Part shown: one piece after another, positions 50,320 through 58,836 of the stretch
Position numbering within the stretch: position 1 is the stretch's first letter
Layout: each line of letters starts with the position of its first letter
Assembly (NCBI GenBank): GCA_004292855.1
Contig: RDXN01000031.1
Coordinates: forward strand, 1-64,000
Source: Cytophagales bacterium
Lineage (GTDB): Bacteria > Bacteroidota > Bacteroidia > Cytophagales > Spirosomataceae
Direction of reading: 5' to 3'
Length of the DNA stretch: 64,000 nucleotides
Position numbers and translations under genes: made by a program
The notes under the pieces: model-generated
Databases searched by the model: none
What the model saw: only the letters and a program-made list of their open reading frames with translations
Told to the model about the DNA's origin: nothing

Positions 50320-50868
50320 ATGCAACTCTCTGTTCGTAAACTGCTTCTGTGTAGTACCCTCGTGCTCCTGGGATTAGCCCCGGTGAGTAGCGTTTTCGCT
50401 CAATACAACAACTGGGCCGTTGGTTTTCGGCTAGGCGAACCGTCGGGCGTTAATGTTCGCAAATACTTCCGCGATACGCACGCGTTCGATATTAATTTCG
50501 GAACGTACGGCGGCCTGTATGGTAATAACCGCGAATACCGACAGGGCCGCTACCAAAGTATAGGCTGGACCTTACAAGGTCATTATTTGTGGCACGCCCG
50601 TTTGTTTGGCAAAGACACGTTCCGGGCGCATTACGGCTTTGGGGGGCAAGTAAACCGTCGGCGGTATTACCCCGATAACTTGCGCGGTCAGCGAACGGAC
50701 TATATTGCAGAAATCTCCCTCGGCGGATCAGCAGTGGCAGGAGTTGAGTATTTCGTTCCAGACAAACCATTCTCTGTTTTTCTGGAGACAGGTCTATACG
50801 TGGAAGTTCTGCCCGCTCCACTGTTTATGAACGTGCAGTCGGGGCTGGGGTTACGGTATAATTTTTAG
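50320..50868 (+). CDS. Small outer-membrane protein, unknown role
   Basis: 182 aa with a signal peptide (to about residue 28, VFAQ). The remainder is a predicted beta-barrel: NNWAVGFRLGEPSGVNVRKY, YQSIGWTLQGHYLWHARL, VEVLPAPLFMNVQSGLGLRY, ending RYNF. LGEPSGVNVRKYF is a recurrent phrase among small Bacteroidota barrels. Two bases separate its stop from the next gene's ATG, so co-transcription with the dehydratase is likely, without an obvious functional link. Confidence 0.78.
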   Translation: MQLSVRKLLLCSTLVLLGLAPVSSVFAQYNNWAVGFRLGEPSGVNVRKYFRDTHAFDINFGTYGGLYGNNREYRQGRYQSIGWTLQGHYLWHARLFGKDTFRAHYGFGGQVNRRRYYPDNLRGQRTDYIAEISLGGSAVAGVEYFVPDKPFSVFLETGLYVEVLPAPLFMNVQSGLGLRYNF

Positions 50869-50869
50869 T

Positions 50870-51814
50870 ATGAACGCCCAAACCATTCAGGCCGCACACG
50901 ACCGGATTCGCTCGTACATTCACCGGACACCCGTTCTGACCAACCGAACAATCGACGCGCTTGCAGGTGCCGAGATTCATTTTAAGTGCGAGAACTTCCA
51001 GAAAATAGGGGCCTTTAAAGCCCGTGGGGGCCTCAACGCCGTGTTGCAGCTTTCGCCCGACGAACGCCGGGCGGGCATCGTTACGCATTCGTCGGGCAAC
51101 CATGCGCAGGCCATTGCCTATGCCGCCAAGCAGGTAAACGTCAGGGCGTACATTGTGATGCCCAGCACGGCCCCGCAGGTGAAGAAAGACGCCGTGCGCG
51201 ACTACGGTGCCGAGGTAATCGAGTGCGAACCCATTTTGGTAGCCCGCGAACAGGGCGTGCGGGATGTGATTGCCCGCACCGGGGCCGCCCTCGTTCACCC
51301 CTTCGACGACGACCGGGTGATTGCCGGACAAGCCACAGCGGCCAAAGAATTAATTGAAGATGCGGGCATCGACCGGGCATTCGACTGGATTCTGGCCCCG
51401 GTGGGTGGGGGTGGTTTGTTGAGCGGTACGGCCTTGTCGAGCCACTTTTTCTCACCGACTACGAAGGTCATGGCGGGCGAACCCGAAGGAGCCGCCGATG
51501 CTGTGCTGTCGTTCGCGAGTGGGCGTGTGGAGTCGGCTCCGTACATCAATACAATCGCCGATGGCTTATTGACGAACCTCAGCGACCGTACATTGGCAAT
51601 TATTCGTCAGCATGTTACGGCCATCAAGACGGTGTCGGACCCGGAGATTATCGCGGCCATGCGACTGGTTTGGGAGCGGATGAAAATCATTATTGAACCT
51701 TCGTGCGCGGTCCCGTTGGCCGTCGTTTTGAAACATAGAGACCAGTTTGTGGGTCAGAAAGTCGGAATCATTTTAACCGGCGGGAATGTTGATTTAGGGA
51801 AACTACCGTTCTGA
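50870..51814 (+). CDS. PLP-dependent threonine/serine dehydratase
   Basis: 314 aa fold-type II enzyme. The PLP lysine lies in KCENFQKIGAFKARGG near residue 47, SSGNHAQAIAYAAKQ near 78 binds the substrate carboxylate, and VGGGGLLSGTALS near 180 binds the PLP phosphate. The size and lack of a C-terminal ACT domain match the catabolic threonine dehydratase / serine racemase group rather than the long regulated IlvA. C-terminal VPLAVVLK and GIILTGGNVDLGKLPF are usual for the group. It follows the small OMP gene with a 1-bp gap. Confidence 0.9.
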   Translation: MNAQTIQAAHDRIRSYIHRTPVLTNRTIDALAGAEIHFKCENFQKIGAFKARGGLNAVLQLSPDERRAGIVTHSSGNHAQAIAYAAKQVNVRAYIVMPSTAPQVKKDAVRDYGAEVIECEPILVAREQGVRDVIARTGAALVHPFDDDRVIAGQATAAKELIEDAGIDRAFDWILAPVGGGGLLSGTALSSHFFSPTTKVMAGEPEGAADAVLSFASGRVESAPYINTIADGLLTNLSDRTLAIIRQHVTAIKTVSDPEIIAAMRLVWERMKIIIEPSCAVPLAVVLKHRDQFVGQKVGIILTGGNVDLGKLPF

Positions 51815-51818
51815 AATT

Positions 51819-51925
51819 GATTGGAACGCGGATGACGCGGGTGCTACGCAGCGCGAATTTTCACTAATTTAAAAAATCCGTGTGAATCCGCGCTGCGTAG
51901 CACCCGCATCATCCGCGTTCCAATC
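51819..51925. repeat. 37-bp inverted repeat
   Basis: Arms 51819-51855 and 51889-51925 pair with a single mismatch (GGAACGCGGATGACGCGGGT family), loop about 33 bp. It lies between the dehydratase and the nitrilase genes on the same strand, ending 10 bp before the nitrilase start. It is another intergenic hairpin family of this genome. Confidence 0.93.
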
Positions 51926-51935
51926 CACATTGATT

Positions 51936-52808
51936 ATGGCGAGAAAGATAAACATTGGCCTGGTTCAGATGGCCTGTTCGGCAGATACCGAAGCCAACAT
52001 ACAGAAGGCCATTGCGGGCATTCGCGAGGCCGCACAGAAGGGCGCACAGATCGTTTGTTTGCAGGAGCTATTTCGGTCGCTGTACTTCTGCGACGTTGAA
52101 GATCACCATAATTTTAGTTTGGCCGAGGCCATTCCCGGCCCCACCACCGAGCGAATGGCCGAGGTGGCAAAGGCCTGCAATGTGGTCGTGATTGCCTCCC
52201 TGTTCGAGAAACGGGCGCAGGGTCTTTACCACAACACCACCGCCGTACTCGACGCCGATGGAACCTATCTGGGCAAGTACCGCAAGATGCACATCCCCGA
52301 CGATCCGGGTTATTACGAAAAATTCTATTTCACTCCGGGCGATTTGGGCTACAAGGTGTTCGACACGAAAGTGGCCAAGATAGGGGTGCTGATCTGTTGG
52401 GACCAATGGTATCCCGAAGCAGCCCGGATTACGTCGCTGATGGGAGCCGAGGTGTTGTTTTACCCGACCGCTATCGGCTGGGATACGAACGAAACCGACC
52501 CCAAAGCAAACGACGAGCAATACAGTGCCTGGCAAACGATTCAGCGGAGCCACGCCATTGCCAACGGGGTGCCGGTGGTATCGGTGAACCGGGTCGGGCG
52601 CGAGGCCGATCAGCAGTTTTGGGGTGGCTCATTTGTGACCAACGCGTTTGGTTCGTTGTTGTATCTGGCTCCGCATGAGGAGGAGGTAGTGCATGTGCAG
52701 GAGATAGACCTCGATCAGTCGGACCGCTACCGAACTACGTGGCCCTATTTCCGCGACCGACGCATTGACTCGTATCAGCCCATTACGAAGCGATATATTG
52801 ACGAATAG
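51936..52808 (+). CDS. Carbon-nitrogen hydrolase, N-carbamoylputrescine amidase-like
   Basis: 290 aa. Start at 51936 (MARKINIGLVQMACSADTEA); the frame extends into the upstream repeat but is not used. The nitrilase triad is visible: Glu in VCLQELFRSLYFC near 45, Lys in KYRKMHIPDDPG near 117, and Cys154 in GVLICWDQWYPEAARI. LYHNTTAVLDADGTYLGKYR and PGYYEKFYFTPGDLG match AguB. No agmatine deiminase partner is adjacent here: the next gene is an unrelated exported protein. Deamidation of N-carbamoylputrescine to putrescine is the likely activity. Confidence 0.87.
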   Translation: MARKINIGLVQMACSADTEANIQKAIAGIREAAQKGAQIVCLQELFRSLYFCDVEDHHNFSLAEAIPGPTTERMAEVAKACNVVVIASLFEKRAQGLYHNTTAVLDADGTYLGKYRKMHIPDDPGYYEKFYFTPGDLGYKVFDTKVAKIGVLICWDQWYPEAARITSLMGAEVLFYPTAIGWDTNETDPKANDEQYSAWQTIQRSHAIANGVPVVSVNRVGREADQQFWGGSFVTNAFGSLLYLAPHEEEVVHVQEIDLDQSDRYRTTWPYFRDRRIDSYQPITKRYIDE

Positions 52809-52811
52809 TTT

Positions 52812-54419
52812 ATGAAGATCGCCCTACTCACTACCGCCTTTGCCGCTATGCTGGGCGGTTTTTTCTTCTTCAAACAAAGCGAGCGAGGGGCACCAGCAGC
52901 CGTCGGGTTGGTTATGCAACAGCCGTTGCCTAAACTAACGCCCTTAATTCCTACGCCCCGCGCCAGTTTCCGGCCCACTACGCGCAAGGGGTTCTGGAAC
53001 GTCGATGTGGTAGGTGATTTTCAATTGCCCTCAACAAAAGCCCTCATTTTCTCGGCGGCAGGGCGCAATCTGCATGTCGATTACGCCTGGGATAAGTTGT
53101 TTCAGCGGGGGTTTTCGGCCATCGACCAAACCCGGATGGTGGCCGGTAAAGAAGTCTGGACGGAGGGGTTTCCCCCTCGTAACTGGACGAGTCGTCTGAA
53201 GCCGAGTCAACGCTCGCTAACGCTGTATCAAAACTACTTCACGCAGGAGGCATTCGGGTTGGGTTGGGCACGCAATAGCGAGCAGGCCCGCGAGACCTGG
53301 TATCGACGGTCGGACCGGGACCGGCAGGCCCGTCGGACGGTGTATCAGGCAGGCACCGAGCTACAGGGGCAGTGTGTTAACTACAACGACTGCCCGAATG
53401 GTGGCATGAAGAACACGAACGGATTTGTGATTTTCGACATCGAAAACGATGGCACCTCAGCAGGCAATCAGCAGGAACACGCCAATTTGTACGTGATGTT
53501 GTCCAAAACGGTGAAAGAAAACGCCATGTCGTACACCCAACTGGGGTCCATTACGCCCGTGCCGCATAACAGTTTTGGCTATTCGCGGGCATCGGACTAC
53601 ACCACCGGGGCCGAGTGGCTCTGGAACAAACCGGCAGCACACACCAGCAACAGTCGGCAACGTGGTATGCCCGACGAGATCGTTGGCAAATCCTTCGCCG
53701 ACTACATGGATCTGGCCATGCCCGGCACGTATTACCTCTATCCCGAACTTGATTACAGCATTCGCCATAACGCCGATGATGCCCGGCATTGGCTGGCCGC
53801 GTTGTTGGGCGAGCAGGAAGTAAATATGGCCCTGACCACCAAACGCCGGATGGCCTGGCAATGGTTATTCAACACCCAAAACGGCGATTTCCCGAATAGC
53901 GCGAAAGCCTCAAATCCCGCCCCGCCTGCCATTGCGGAGGGTATGGGGGTGTTTTACTGGTTTACAGGTGCTTACGGTGCGTTGTTTTGGGACGATCATA
54001 ACCGGCTCCTTCCCGATCAGCCCTCCCCCACCGACCCCGGCCAGCAAGGTTTAGGCAACGACCGAAATTACGCCTGTTACGAGCACTACCTGCATGGTCT
54101 TTGGCGATTGTTTAAACACCACGGCGACCTGTTCAATGGCCGTGAGACCTATCTGAACCAGAATACTGAATGTTCGTTTGACGGAGGCCGTACGTGGTAC
54201 AACCACAATGCCAATCAGCTTAAAACCCGCTCGTTGCCGTTTGTACGGGCCATTGTCAACGGCGATCAGATTTTGGTTAGTGCTACCATGCCCTACGCGC
54301 GCCCAACGGAGCAAACAAGTGTACTGGTCCGGTATGTGCAAAACGGCTATCGGTTCTACAGTCAGGTGAACCTAAAAGGCGACGAAATCTTCCTGGGGCG
54401 GGCTACGATGGGGCGGTGA
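52812..54419 (+). CDS. Unrecognised exported protein
   Basis: 535 aa, starting 3 bp after the nitrilase stop. The N-terminus (MKIALLTTAFAAMLGGFFFF) is a signal anchor or signal peptide. The body is rich in Trp, Tyr and Asn, with phrases such as WTEGFPPRNWTSRL, GLGWARNSEQARETWYRRSD, QCVNYNDCPNGG, DIENDGTSAGNQQEHANLYV and YYLYPELDYSIRHNADDARH (about residues 115, 165, 205, 225 and 330). The Trp-rich YACYEHYLHGLWRLFKHHGD near 425 and acidic residues recall carbohydrate-active enzymes, but no known family can be named. Its position next to aguB-like gene implies shared expression, not function. Confidence 0.65.
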   Translation: MKIALLTTAFAAMLGGFFFFKQSERGAPAAVGLVMQQPLPKLTPLIPTPRASFRPTTRKGFWNVDVVGDFQLPSTKALIFSAAGRNLHVDYAWDKLFQRGFSAIDQTRMVAGKEVWTEGFPPRNWTSRLKPSQRSLTLYQNYFTQEAFGLGWARNSEQARETWYRRSDRDRQARRTVYQAGTELQGQCVNYNDCPNGGMKNTNGFVIFDIENDGTSAGNQQEHANLYVMLSKTVKENAMSYTQLGSITPVPHNSFGYSRASDYTTGAEWLWNKPAAHTSNSRQRGMPDEIVGKSFADYMDLAMPGTYYLYPELDYSIRHNADDARHWLAALLGEQEVNMALTTKRRMAWQWLFNTQNGDFPNSAKASNPAPPAIAEGMGVFYWFTGAYGALFWDDHNRLLPDQPSPTDPGQQGLGNDRNYACYEHYLHGLWRLFKHHGDLFNGRETYLNQNTECSFDGGRTWYNHNANQLKTRSLPFVRAIVNGDQILVSATMPYARPTEQTSVLVRYVQNGYRFYSQVNLKGDEIFLGRATMGR

Positions 54420-54421
54420 AT

Positions 54422-54838
54422 TTATTGCCACTCAAACGCGCCAACCTTCTCACGCACAACCGCCGAAACCGACGCGGGCGTGCGCGTGGCAGGGTCCGTG
54501 TTGACGTAAATAATTTCACCCGACACCAATAGCTGATCTGCTCGGAAAATGGCTAACTCAAACTGGATGCTGCTTGTGCCGATGCGCCCCACCCGAACGC
54601 CAATACGTAACTCATCGTCGAACAGAGCAGGGGCGTGGTAGTCGAGCGTGGCTTTGCGGACGTAGAACTCACCCCCAATTGCTGCCGGATCAGAGAAACG
54701 TAGGCCCAGATGCCGGAAATATTCGGTGATACCCACATCGAAGTAGTTCAGGTAATGACCATTGAACACAACCTGATACGGATCGACCTCGGACCATCGA
54801 ACCCGTAAGGGATGGAAAAAACGAAACGAGTGCGTCAT
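54422..54838 (-). CDS. Acyl-CoA thioesterase (4HBT, YbgC/FadM type)
   Basis: 138 aa hot-dog-fold enzyme. Start at 54838 (MTHSFRFFHPLRVRW), the typical opening for this family; the frame reaches 54865 without good reason. The catalytic-type segment VDPYQVVFNGHYLNYFDVG near residue 20 (quoted to its limit) matches the D-x-x-x-V-x-N-x-x-Y pattern. FYVRKATLDYHAPALFDDEL follows. It hydrolyses acyl-CoA thioesters. The stop is 2 bp from the convergent exported protein stop; a TATCTTTG box sits about 24 bp upstream. Confidence 0.88.
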   Translation of the reverse strand: MTHSFRFFHPLRVRWSEVDPYQVVFNGHYLNYFDVGITEYFRHLGLRFSDPAAIGGEFYVRKATLDYHAPALFDDELRIGVRVGRIGTSSIQFELAIFRADQLLVSGEIIYVNTDPATRTPASVSAVVREKVGAFEWQ

Positions 54839-54861
54839 CGGAAAAACGAGTAAACAAACGG

Positions 54862-54869
54862 CCAAAGAT
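54862..54869 (-). promoter_or_regulatory. Candidate -7 box of the thioesterase gene
   Basis: TATCTTTG on the minus strand, about 24 bp upstream of the thioesterase start, back-to-back with a second TATCTTTG at 54883 on the plus strand. No clear -33 TTG is visible. Confidence 0.5.
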
Positions 54870-54882
54870 ACGCCCGCGTGTT

Positions 54883-54890
54883 TATCTTTG
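54883..54890 (+). promoter_or_regulatory. Candidate -7 box of the GH13-like gene, leaderless
   Basis: TATCTTTG on the plus strand ends 5 bp before the ATG at 54896. If used, the transcript would begin at or next to the start codon. No clear -33 TTG is visible, so this is tentative. Confidence 0.4.
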
Positions 54891-54895
54891 TCATT

Positions 54896-56860
54896 ATGCC
54901 TACCTCAATACCCACTCTGCAAGCCAACTGGCAACAACACTTTACGGCCCACCTCGACCAGTTCCAGTCGGGGCAGCGGTCGTACGTTACGGGCCTGTTG
55001 CCACAAACCGCCGTTAATTTCTCGGTTTACCAAACGCTCGAAATTCTGCACAAACGGCTGGGTAATGACAAACTTAAACAAGCACTCGACCCGAACGAGA
55101 CAGTCCCCAGCCCTGCCGTTGCCGAACCCAACAGCACCTGGCTGAAGAAGGCAAACATGGTGGGCGTTAACGTCCGCACAGTGGGTTCGTTTTGGAACGT
55201 GGTCAATTATACGCTCACACTGCCCGCCTGCCACGACAGCATTCACCTGCTGCCCGTTTGGGAACCGGGCGTAGTGGGCAGCCTCTACGGGATGGTTAGC
55301 TGGCAGATCAACCCCGAATTTTTTAGTATTGATTTGGCCCGGTTCGTGCCCGCGCTCGACACGGTCGAGAAGCAGTTAAAAGTGACCGTAAACCTGCTCC
55401 ACGCGCTCGGACGAACCGTGGGCATGGACGTGATCCCGCACACCGACCGATTCTCCGAAATGGCTCTGGTTCACCCCGATTTGTTTGAGTGGGTGCATCG
55501 CGAGGGGTTCCGGCTCGTCGATCACACCGAGAATGTCTATCGGCATGTCGAAGAGGTGATCTGGCAATTTCTGAAGCAAAAAGGAGCCGCCGATGGCACA
55601 CCGTTGTCGTTTACGAAGGAGGTGTTCTTCGGCTCGAATATTCCCCTGCTAACCGACGAGCAACGCCACTCGATCTTGTTCGGACCGGCGGGCGACTACA
55701 CCGGGCGGCTCATCCGTCGGCTTAAACTCATTAGCCACCTCACGGCACAGGGCTTTGAGACCCTTCCGATGACAATGGCCCCACCCTACCGGGGGTTACA
55801 TATAGTGCCCGATGAGTACGTGACCGACGAATATGGCCAAATCTGGTATCAATATGGCTTCAACCGGCCCGAACCCATGTCGCGGGTGTTTGGCCCACTT
55901 ACCCGGTACAAGTTTTATCACACAAAAGAGGACAACCTGAACTGGGAGCTGGATTTTGAGCAGCCCAACACGCCCGCCTGGACCTACCTGAACGAGCGGT
56001 ATTTAGCCTGTCAGCGGAGCTACAACTTCGATTTCATGCGGGGCGATATGGCCCACGTTCAACTGCGGGCATCTGGCGTGCCTGCCAATCCGGGCGATTT
56101 TTATGACCCGCTGCGGGCCGTGAAACATTACGTGCAACGGCAGGGCGTGCCGCACTTTGCGTTCTTTGCCGAGACGTTTCTGGCCCCGCCCAACACGATG
56201 GCCTACGGCAACGAACCCGACCACCTCGAAGCCATCGACGCCGACTCGACCCTGGGCGACATTCAGTCGTGTGTGGTGGGGACGCCCCTGTTTCAGAAAC
56301 GATTCAGCGACTACGACGAGTGGCTACGAACGCGCCGATTCGCGCCCAACTTCACGGTTATCACCGCCGACAAAGACGACCCCCGATTCGACGAGTTTTA
56401 CCGGACTGGCAACCTATTCCGCTATTTTGTGGCCCTGTTCCTGACCGACATGCCGAGTTACGTGTCGCTTGGGTTTGAGGTGCGCAACCTACACCACCAG
56501 CGCGGAGCCAACGAGGAATACACCAAGTTGTACGTGTTTCAGATCAACGACGATGGGGAGATCGACAAGGTAACCCACGGGCCGTATCAATGGGGTGAAA
56601 ACGCCGAGCAGTTCGAGGCCATCAGTCGCATCCGTACGTTTGCCGAGAGTATTTGGTCGGGCATTGCAGGCAAGGCCGTGCGCTGGATCGTGGAGCCGGG
56701 CCGGGCCGATCACATCGCCTGGACCCACACCGAAGCCCCCGAATATGGGTTCGTGGCGGGTATGACCAAAACGCCCCCCGACGCCATCAAGGGCATGCCT
56801 GCGGGGTATTTGACCTTTGAGGAAGGAAACTGCCGGGTTTATAAACTGAAAGTTGGCTAA
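54896..56860 (+). CDS. GH13-like alpha-amylase superfamily protein, unusual
   Basis: 654 aa, start at 54896 (MPTSIPTLQANWQQHF) rather than a GTG at 54878. GSLYGMVSWQINPEFFSIDL and ALGRTVGMDVIPHTDRFSEM near 175 recall the first conserved region of the amylase superfamily, and SYNFDFMRGDMAHVQLR near 385 has an R-x-D-like nucleophile region. FAFFAETFLAPPNTM near 425 could supply the acid/base Glu, but the classical regions are too diverged to place with certainty. No signal peptide, so cytoplasmic. The family name is inferred. It is divergent from the thioesterase and upstream of a toxin-antitoxin pair. Confidence 0.65.
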   Translation: MPTSIPTLQANWQQHFTAHLDQFQSGQRSYVTGLLPQTAVNFSVYQTLEILHKRLGNDKLKQALDPNETVPSPAVAEPNSTWLKKANMVGVNVRTVGSFWNVVNYTLTLPACHDSIHLLPVWEPGVVGSLYGMVSWQINPEFFSIDLARFVPALDTVEKQLKVTVNLLHALGRTVGMDVIPHTDRFSEMALVHPDLFEWVHREGFRLVDHTENVYRHVEEVIWQFLKQKGAADGTPLSFTKEVFFGSNIPLLTDEQRHSILFGPAGDYTGRLIRRLKLISHLTAQGFETLPMTMAPPYRGLHIVPDEYVTDEYGQIWYQYGFNRPEPMSRVFGPLTRYKFYHTKEDNLNWELDFEQPNTPAWTYLNERYLACQRSYNFDFMRGDMAHVQLRASGVPANPGDFYDPLRAVKHYVQRQGVPHFAFFAETFLAPPNTMAYGNEPDHLEAIDADSTLGDIQSCVVGTPLFQKRFSDYDEWLRTRRFAPNFTVITADKDDPRFDEFYRTGNLFRYFVALFLTDMPSYVSLGFEVRNLHHQRGANEEYTKLYVFQINDDGEIDKVTHGPYQWGENAEQFEAISRIRTFAESIWSGIAGKAVRWIVEPGRADHIAWTHTEAPEYGFVAGMTKTPPDAIKGMPAGYLTFEEGNCRVYKLKVG

Positions 56861-56909
56861 GCCACGTATAAAATTTAAAAAATAAATACGTATTAGTAAT
56901 GCGCTTCCG

Positions 56910-56917
56910 TATATTTG
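56910..56917 (+). promoter_or_regulatory. Candidate -7 box of the toxin-antitoxin operon
   Basis: TATATTTG matches TAnnTTTG, 17 bp before the antitoxin start codon at 56935. A TACGTATTAG-like imperfect palindrome just upstream (around 56887) could be an antitoxin operator. No clear TTG at -33. Confidence 0.45.
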
Positions 56918-56934
56918 CTTAAACACAGCGTAAA

Positions 56935-57183
56935 ATGAATACGAAACTTACCCTGACGATAGAACACTCAGTTATCGAAGAGGCCAAAAAGTATGCTCGA
57001 AAGAGAGAAAGAAGTTTGTCTGATTTGATTGAGAATTATCTAAAAGCCTTAATCAGGGAGACGACAATCGAAAAAGACGAACTGACGCCAACGGTTAAAT
57101 CACTGCGAGGCTCGTTTAAACTCTCTGAGAAGATTGACTATAAAAACGAACTTGCTGATCGTTTATCCGAAAAGTATTTGTGA
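56935..57183 (+). CDS. DUF6364-type ribbon-helix-helix antitoxin
   Basis: 82 aa. MNTKLTLTIEHSVIEEAKKY and KRERSLSDLIENYLKALIR form a ribbon-helix-helix-like DNA-binding unit, typical of DUF6364 antitoxins paired with PIN toxins. The C-terminal part (KSLRGSFKLSEKIDYKNELA) is the toxin-binding tail. Its TGA overlaps the toxin ATG (TGATG). AT-rich compared with flanking genes, as expected of a mobile addiction module. Confidence 0.88.
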   Translation: MNTKLTLTIEHSVIEEAKKYARKRERSLSDLIENYLKALIRETTIEKDELTPTVKSLRGSFKLSEKIDYKNELADRLSEKYL

Positions 57184-57620
57184 TGGAAAAAATTCTCATT
57201 GATACGGACGTCGTTCTTGACTTCTTTTTCGACAGAGAACCTTTCGCGGAAGATGCCTCTAAAATTTTGAGCCTCTGTGAACGAGGAGTGGTTAGAGGAT
57301 TCATAACACCCGTACTGATTAGCAATGTTTATTATCTACTACGCAAAACGGCGAAACACGAGAAAGTGATTGGGAGCCTAAAAACCCTATTAACGATTGT
57401 TGCAGTAGCGGTCATAGACAAAGAAACCGTTTTGACTGCTCTAAACTCAACATTTACTGACTTTGAAGATGCCTTACAAAACTTTGCAGCTCAAAGCGAA
57501 CGGGATATTGAAGTCATTATTACGCGAAATACCAAAGACTATAAATGGAGCAGTTTGTCGGTAATGACCCCCGAATCCTATCTGAGAGCACTTGATGGTG
57601 TGTCAACTAATTTGAAATAA
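57183..57620 (+). CDS. PIN-domain toxin
   Basis: 145 aa, start ATG 57183 (the GTG at 57180 is less likely). IDTDVVLDFFFDREPFAEDA at the N-terminus provides the first acidic residues of the PIN nuclease site, and FEDALQNFAAQSERDIEVII near 100 with TRNTKDYKWSSLSVMTP the rest. It should cleave RNA, restrained by the upstream RHH antitoxin, to which it is translationally coupled. The next gene begins 8 bp later on the same strand. Confidence 0.9.
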   Translation: MEKILIDTDVVLDFFFDREPFAEDASKILSLCERGVVRGFITPVLISNVYYLLRKTAKHEKVIGSLKTLLTIVAVAVIDKETVLTALNSTFTDFEDALQNFAAQSERDIEVIITRNTKDYKWSSLSVMTPESYLRALDGVSTNLK

Positions 57621-57628
57621 CTTTTTCG

Positions 57629-58681
57629 GTGAACAGCGATTTTCTGGCAGGCAACCTCCGCGACGGCCTCAACTTCTTCTCGAAGCTAACCCCCAAGCGC
57701 ACAGCGAATGCGCTCAAGGTGCTGTGGAGCTACTACCGTTCCCGGCGTGGATTCGCCCGGCAAACGGGCCGGGCCGAAGCTTGGGGCCTACCGATGTCAG
57801 TCTCGTTCGAGCCGACTACTTCGTGCAACCTGCGCTGCCCTGAGTGCCCAAGCGGCCTACGCTCGTTCACGCGGCCCACGGGTATGTTAGGTGAGGAATT
57901 ATACAAACGCACCATCGACGAACTACACGAAACCCTGCTCTATTTGATTTTCTATTTTCAAGGTGAACCATATCTGCACCCGCAGTTTCTGGATCTGGTT
58001 CGGTACGCGACAGACCGTAACATCTACACGGCAACCAGCACCAACGCTCATTATTTAACTGATGCTAACGCCCAAAAAACTGTCGAGTCGGGATTAGATC
58101 GGCTGATTATCAGCATCGACGGCACCACGCAGGACGTGTATGAGCAATACCGGGTAGGGGGCAAACTGGAAAAGGTTCTGGAAGGCACGCGCAACATTGT
58201 GAAGTGGAAACAGGCCTTAAAATCGCGTACGCCCCATGTGGTGTTTCAGTTTCTGGTAGTACGCCCCAACGAGCATCAAATTGCCGAGGTCAAGCAACTT
58301 GCCCGTTCGCTTGGCGTTGACGAGGTGGCCCTTAAAACCGCCCAGATTTACGAGTACGAACAGGGTAATGCGCTCATTCCCACCCTCGATGAGTACAGTC
58401 GTTACGCTCCTCAGTCCGACGGGACCTACGCGATCAAAAATGGTTTTGGCGACCACTGCTGGAAAATGTGGCACTCATGCGTCATCACCTGGGATGGGCT
58501 GGTGGTTCCCTGCTGTTTCGATAAAGACGCTCACCACCGCATGGGCGACCTCCAACAGCAGTCGTTCCGCGAACTCTGGCAAAGCCCGGCCTACAACGAC
58601 TTCCGCCAAACCCTCCTGCGCTCCCGTTCCGAAATCGACATGTGCCGCAACTGCACCGAAGGCACAAAGGTCTGGGCCTAG
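57629..58681 (+). CDS. Radical SAM / SPASM domain protein
   Basis: 350 aa. GTG start at 57629 (MNSDFLAGNLRDGLNFFSKL); no ATG is available before the radical SAM core and family members have a similar N-terminal helix. The cluster motif TTSCNLRCPECPSGL places Cys66, Cys70 and Cys73; LYLIFYFQGEPYLHPQF and LDRLIISIDGTTQDVYEQYR are the usual SAM-barrel features. A C-terminal SPASM region (CWKMWHSCVITWDGLVVPCC and a final MCRNCTEG) binds a second iron-sulfur cluster. Such proteins often modify peptides or sugars; no small peptide substrate gene was found beside it. Confidence 0.9.
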   Translation: MNSDFLAGNLRDGLNFFSKLTPKRTANALKVLWSYYRSRRGFARQTGRAEAWGLPMSVSFEPTTSCNLRCPECPSGLRSFTRPTGMLGEELYKRTIDELHETLLYLIFYFQGEPYLHPQFLDLVRYATDRNIYTATSTNAHYLTDANAQKTVESGLDRLIISIDGTTQDVYEQYRVGGKLEKVLEGTRNIVKWKQALKSRTPHVVFQFLVVRPNEHQIAEVKQLARSLGVDEVALKTAQIYEYEQGNALIPTLDEYSRYAPQSDGTYAIKNGFGDHCWKMWHSCVITWDGLVVPCCFDKDAHHRMGDLQQQSFRELWQSPAYNDFRQTLLRSRSEIDMCRNCTEGTKVWA

Positions 58682-58685
58682 GTCC

Positions 58686-58831
58686 AATGAGCGAATGAGT
58701 GAATTAGTGATTAAGTGAATGCTGAAAAGCTTTCTTTTTCTGCTTTCTTTGCTTGAATTTGTAGTGTTCAAGATGAATGAGCAAATTGGCTTAAGCATTC
58801 ACTCAATCACTAATTCACTCATTCGCTTATT
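58686..58831. repeat. 38-bp inverted repeat (AATGAGCGAATGAGTGAATT family)
   Basis: Arms 58686-58723 and 58794-58831 pair with two mismatches. It fills the gap between the radical SAM and alpha-E genes and ends 5 bp before the latter's start, where it could hide the ribosome-binding site or terminate the upstream transcript. Confidence 0.9.
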
Positions 58832-58836
58832 GATAT

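Noticed and set aside
51882-51935. Upstream start for the nitrilase gene
   Set aside because: Those codons are in the right arm of a 37-bp inverted repeat; ATG 51936 gives the family N-terminus.
51936-54419. Agmatine degradation operon (aguA-aguB)
   Set aside because: No agmatine deiminase motif in the neighbour; the 535-aa protein is a different, exported protein.
57629-58681. Peptide-maturation (RiPP) cluster around the radical SAM protein
   Set aside because: No precursor peptide, transporter or protease gene is adjacent.
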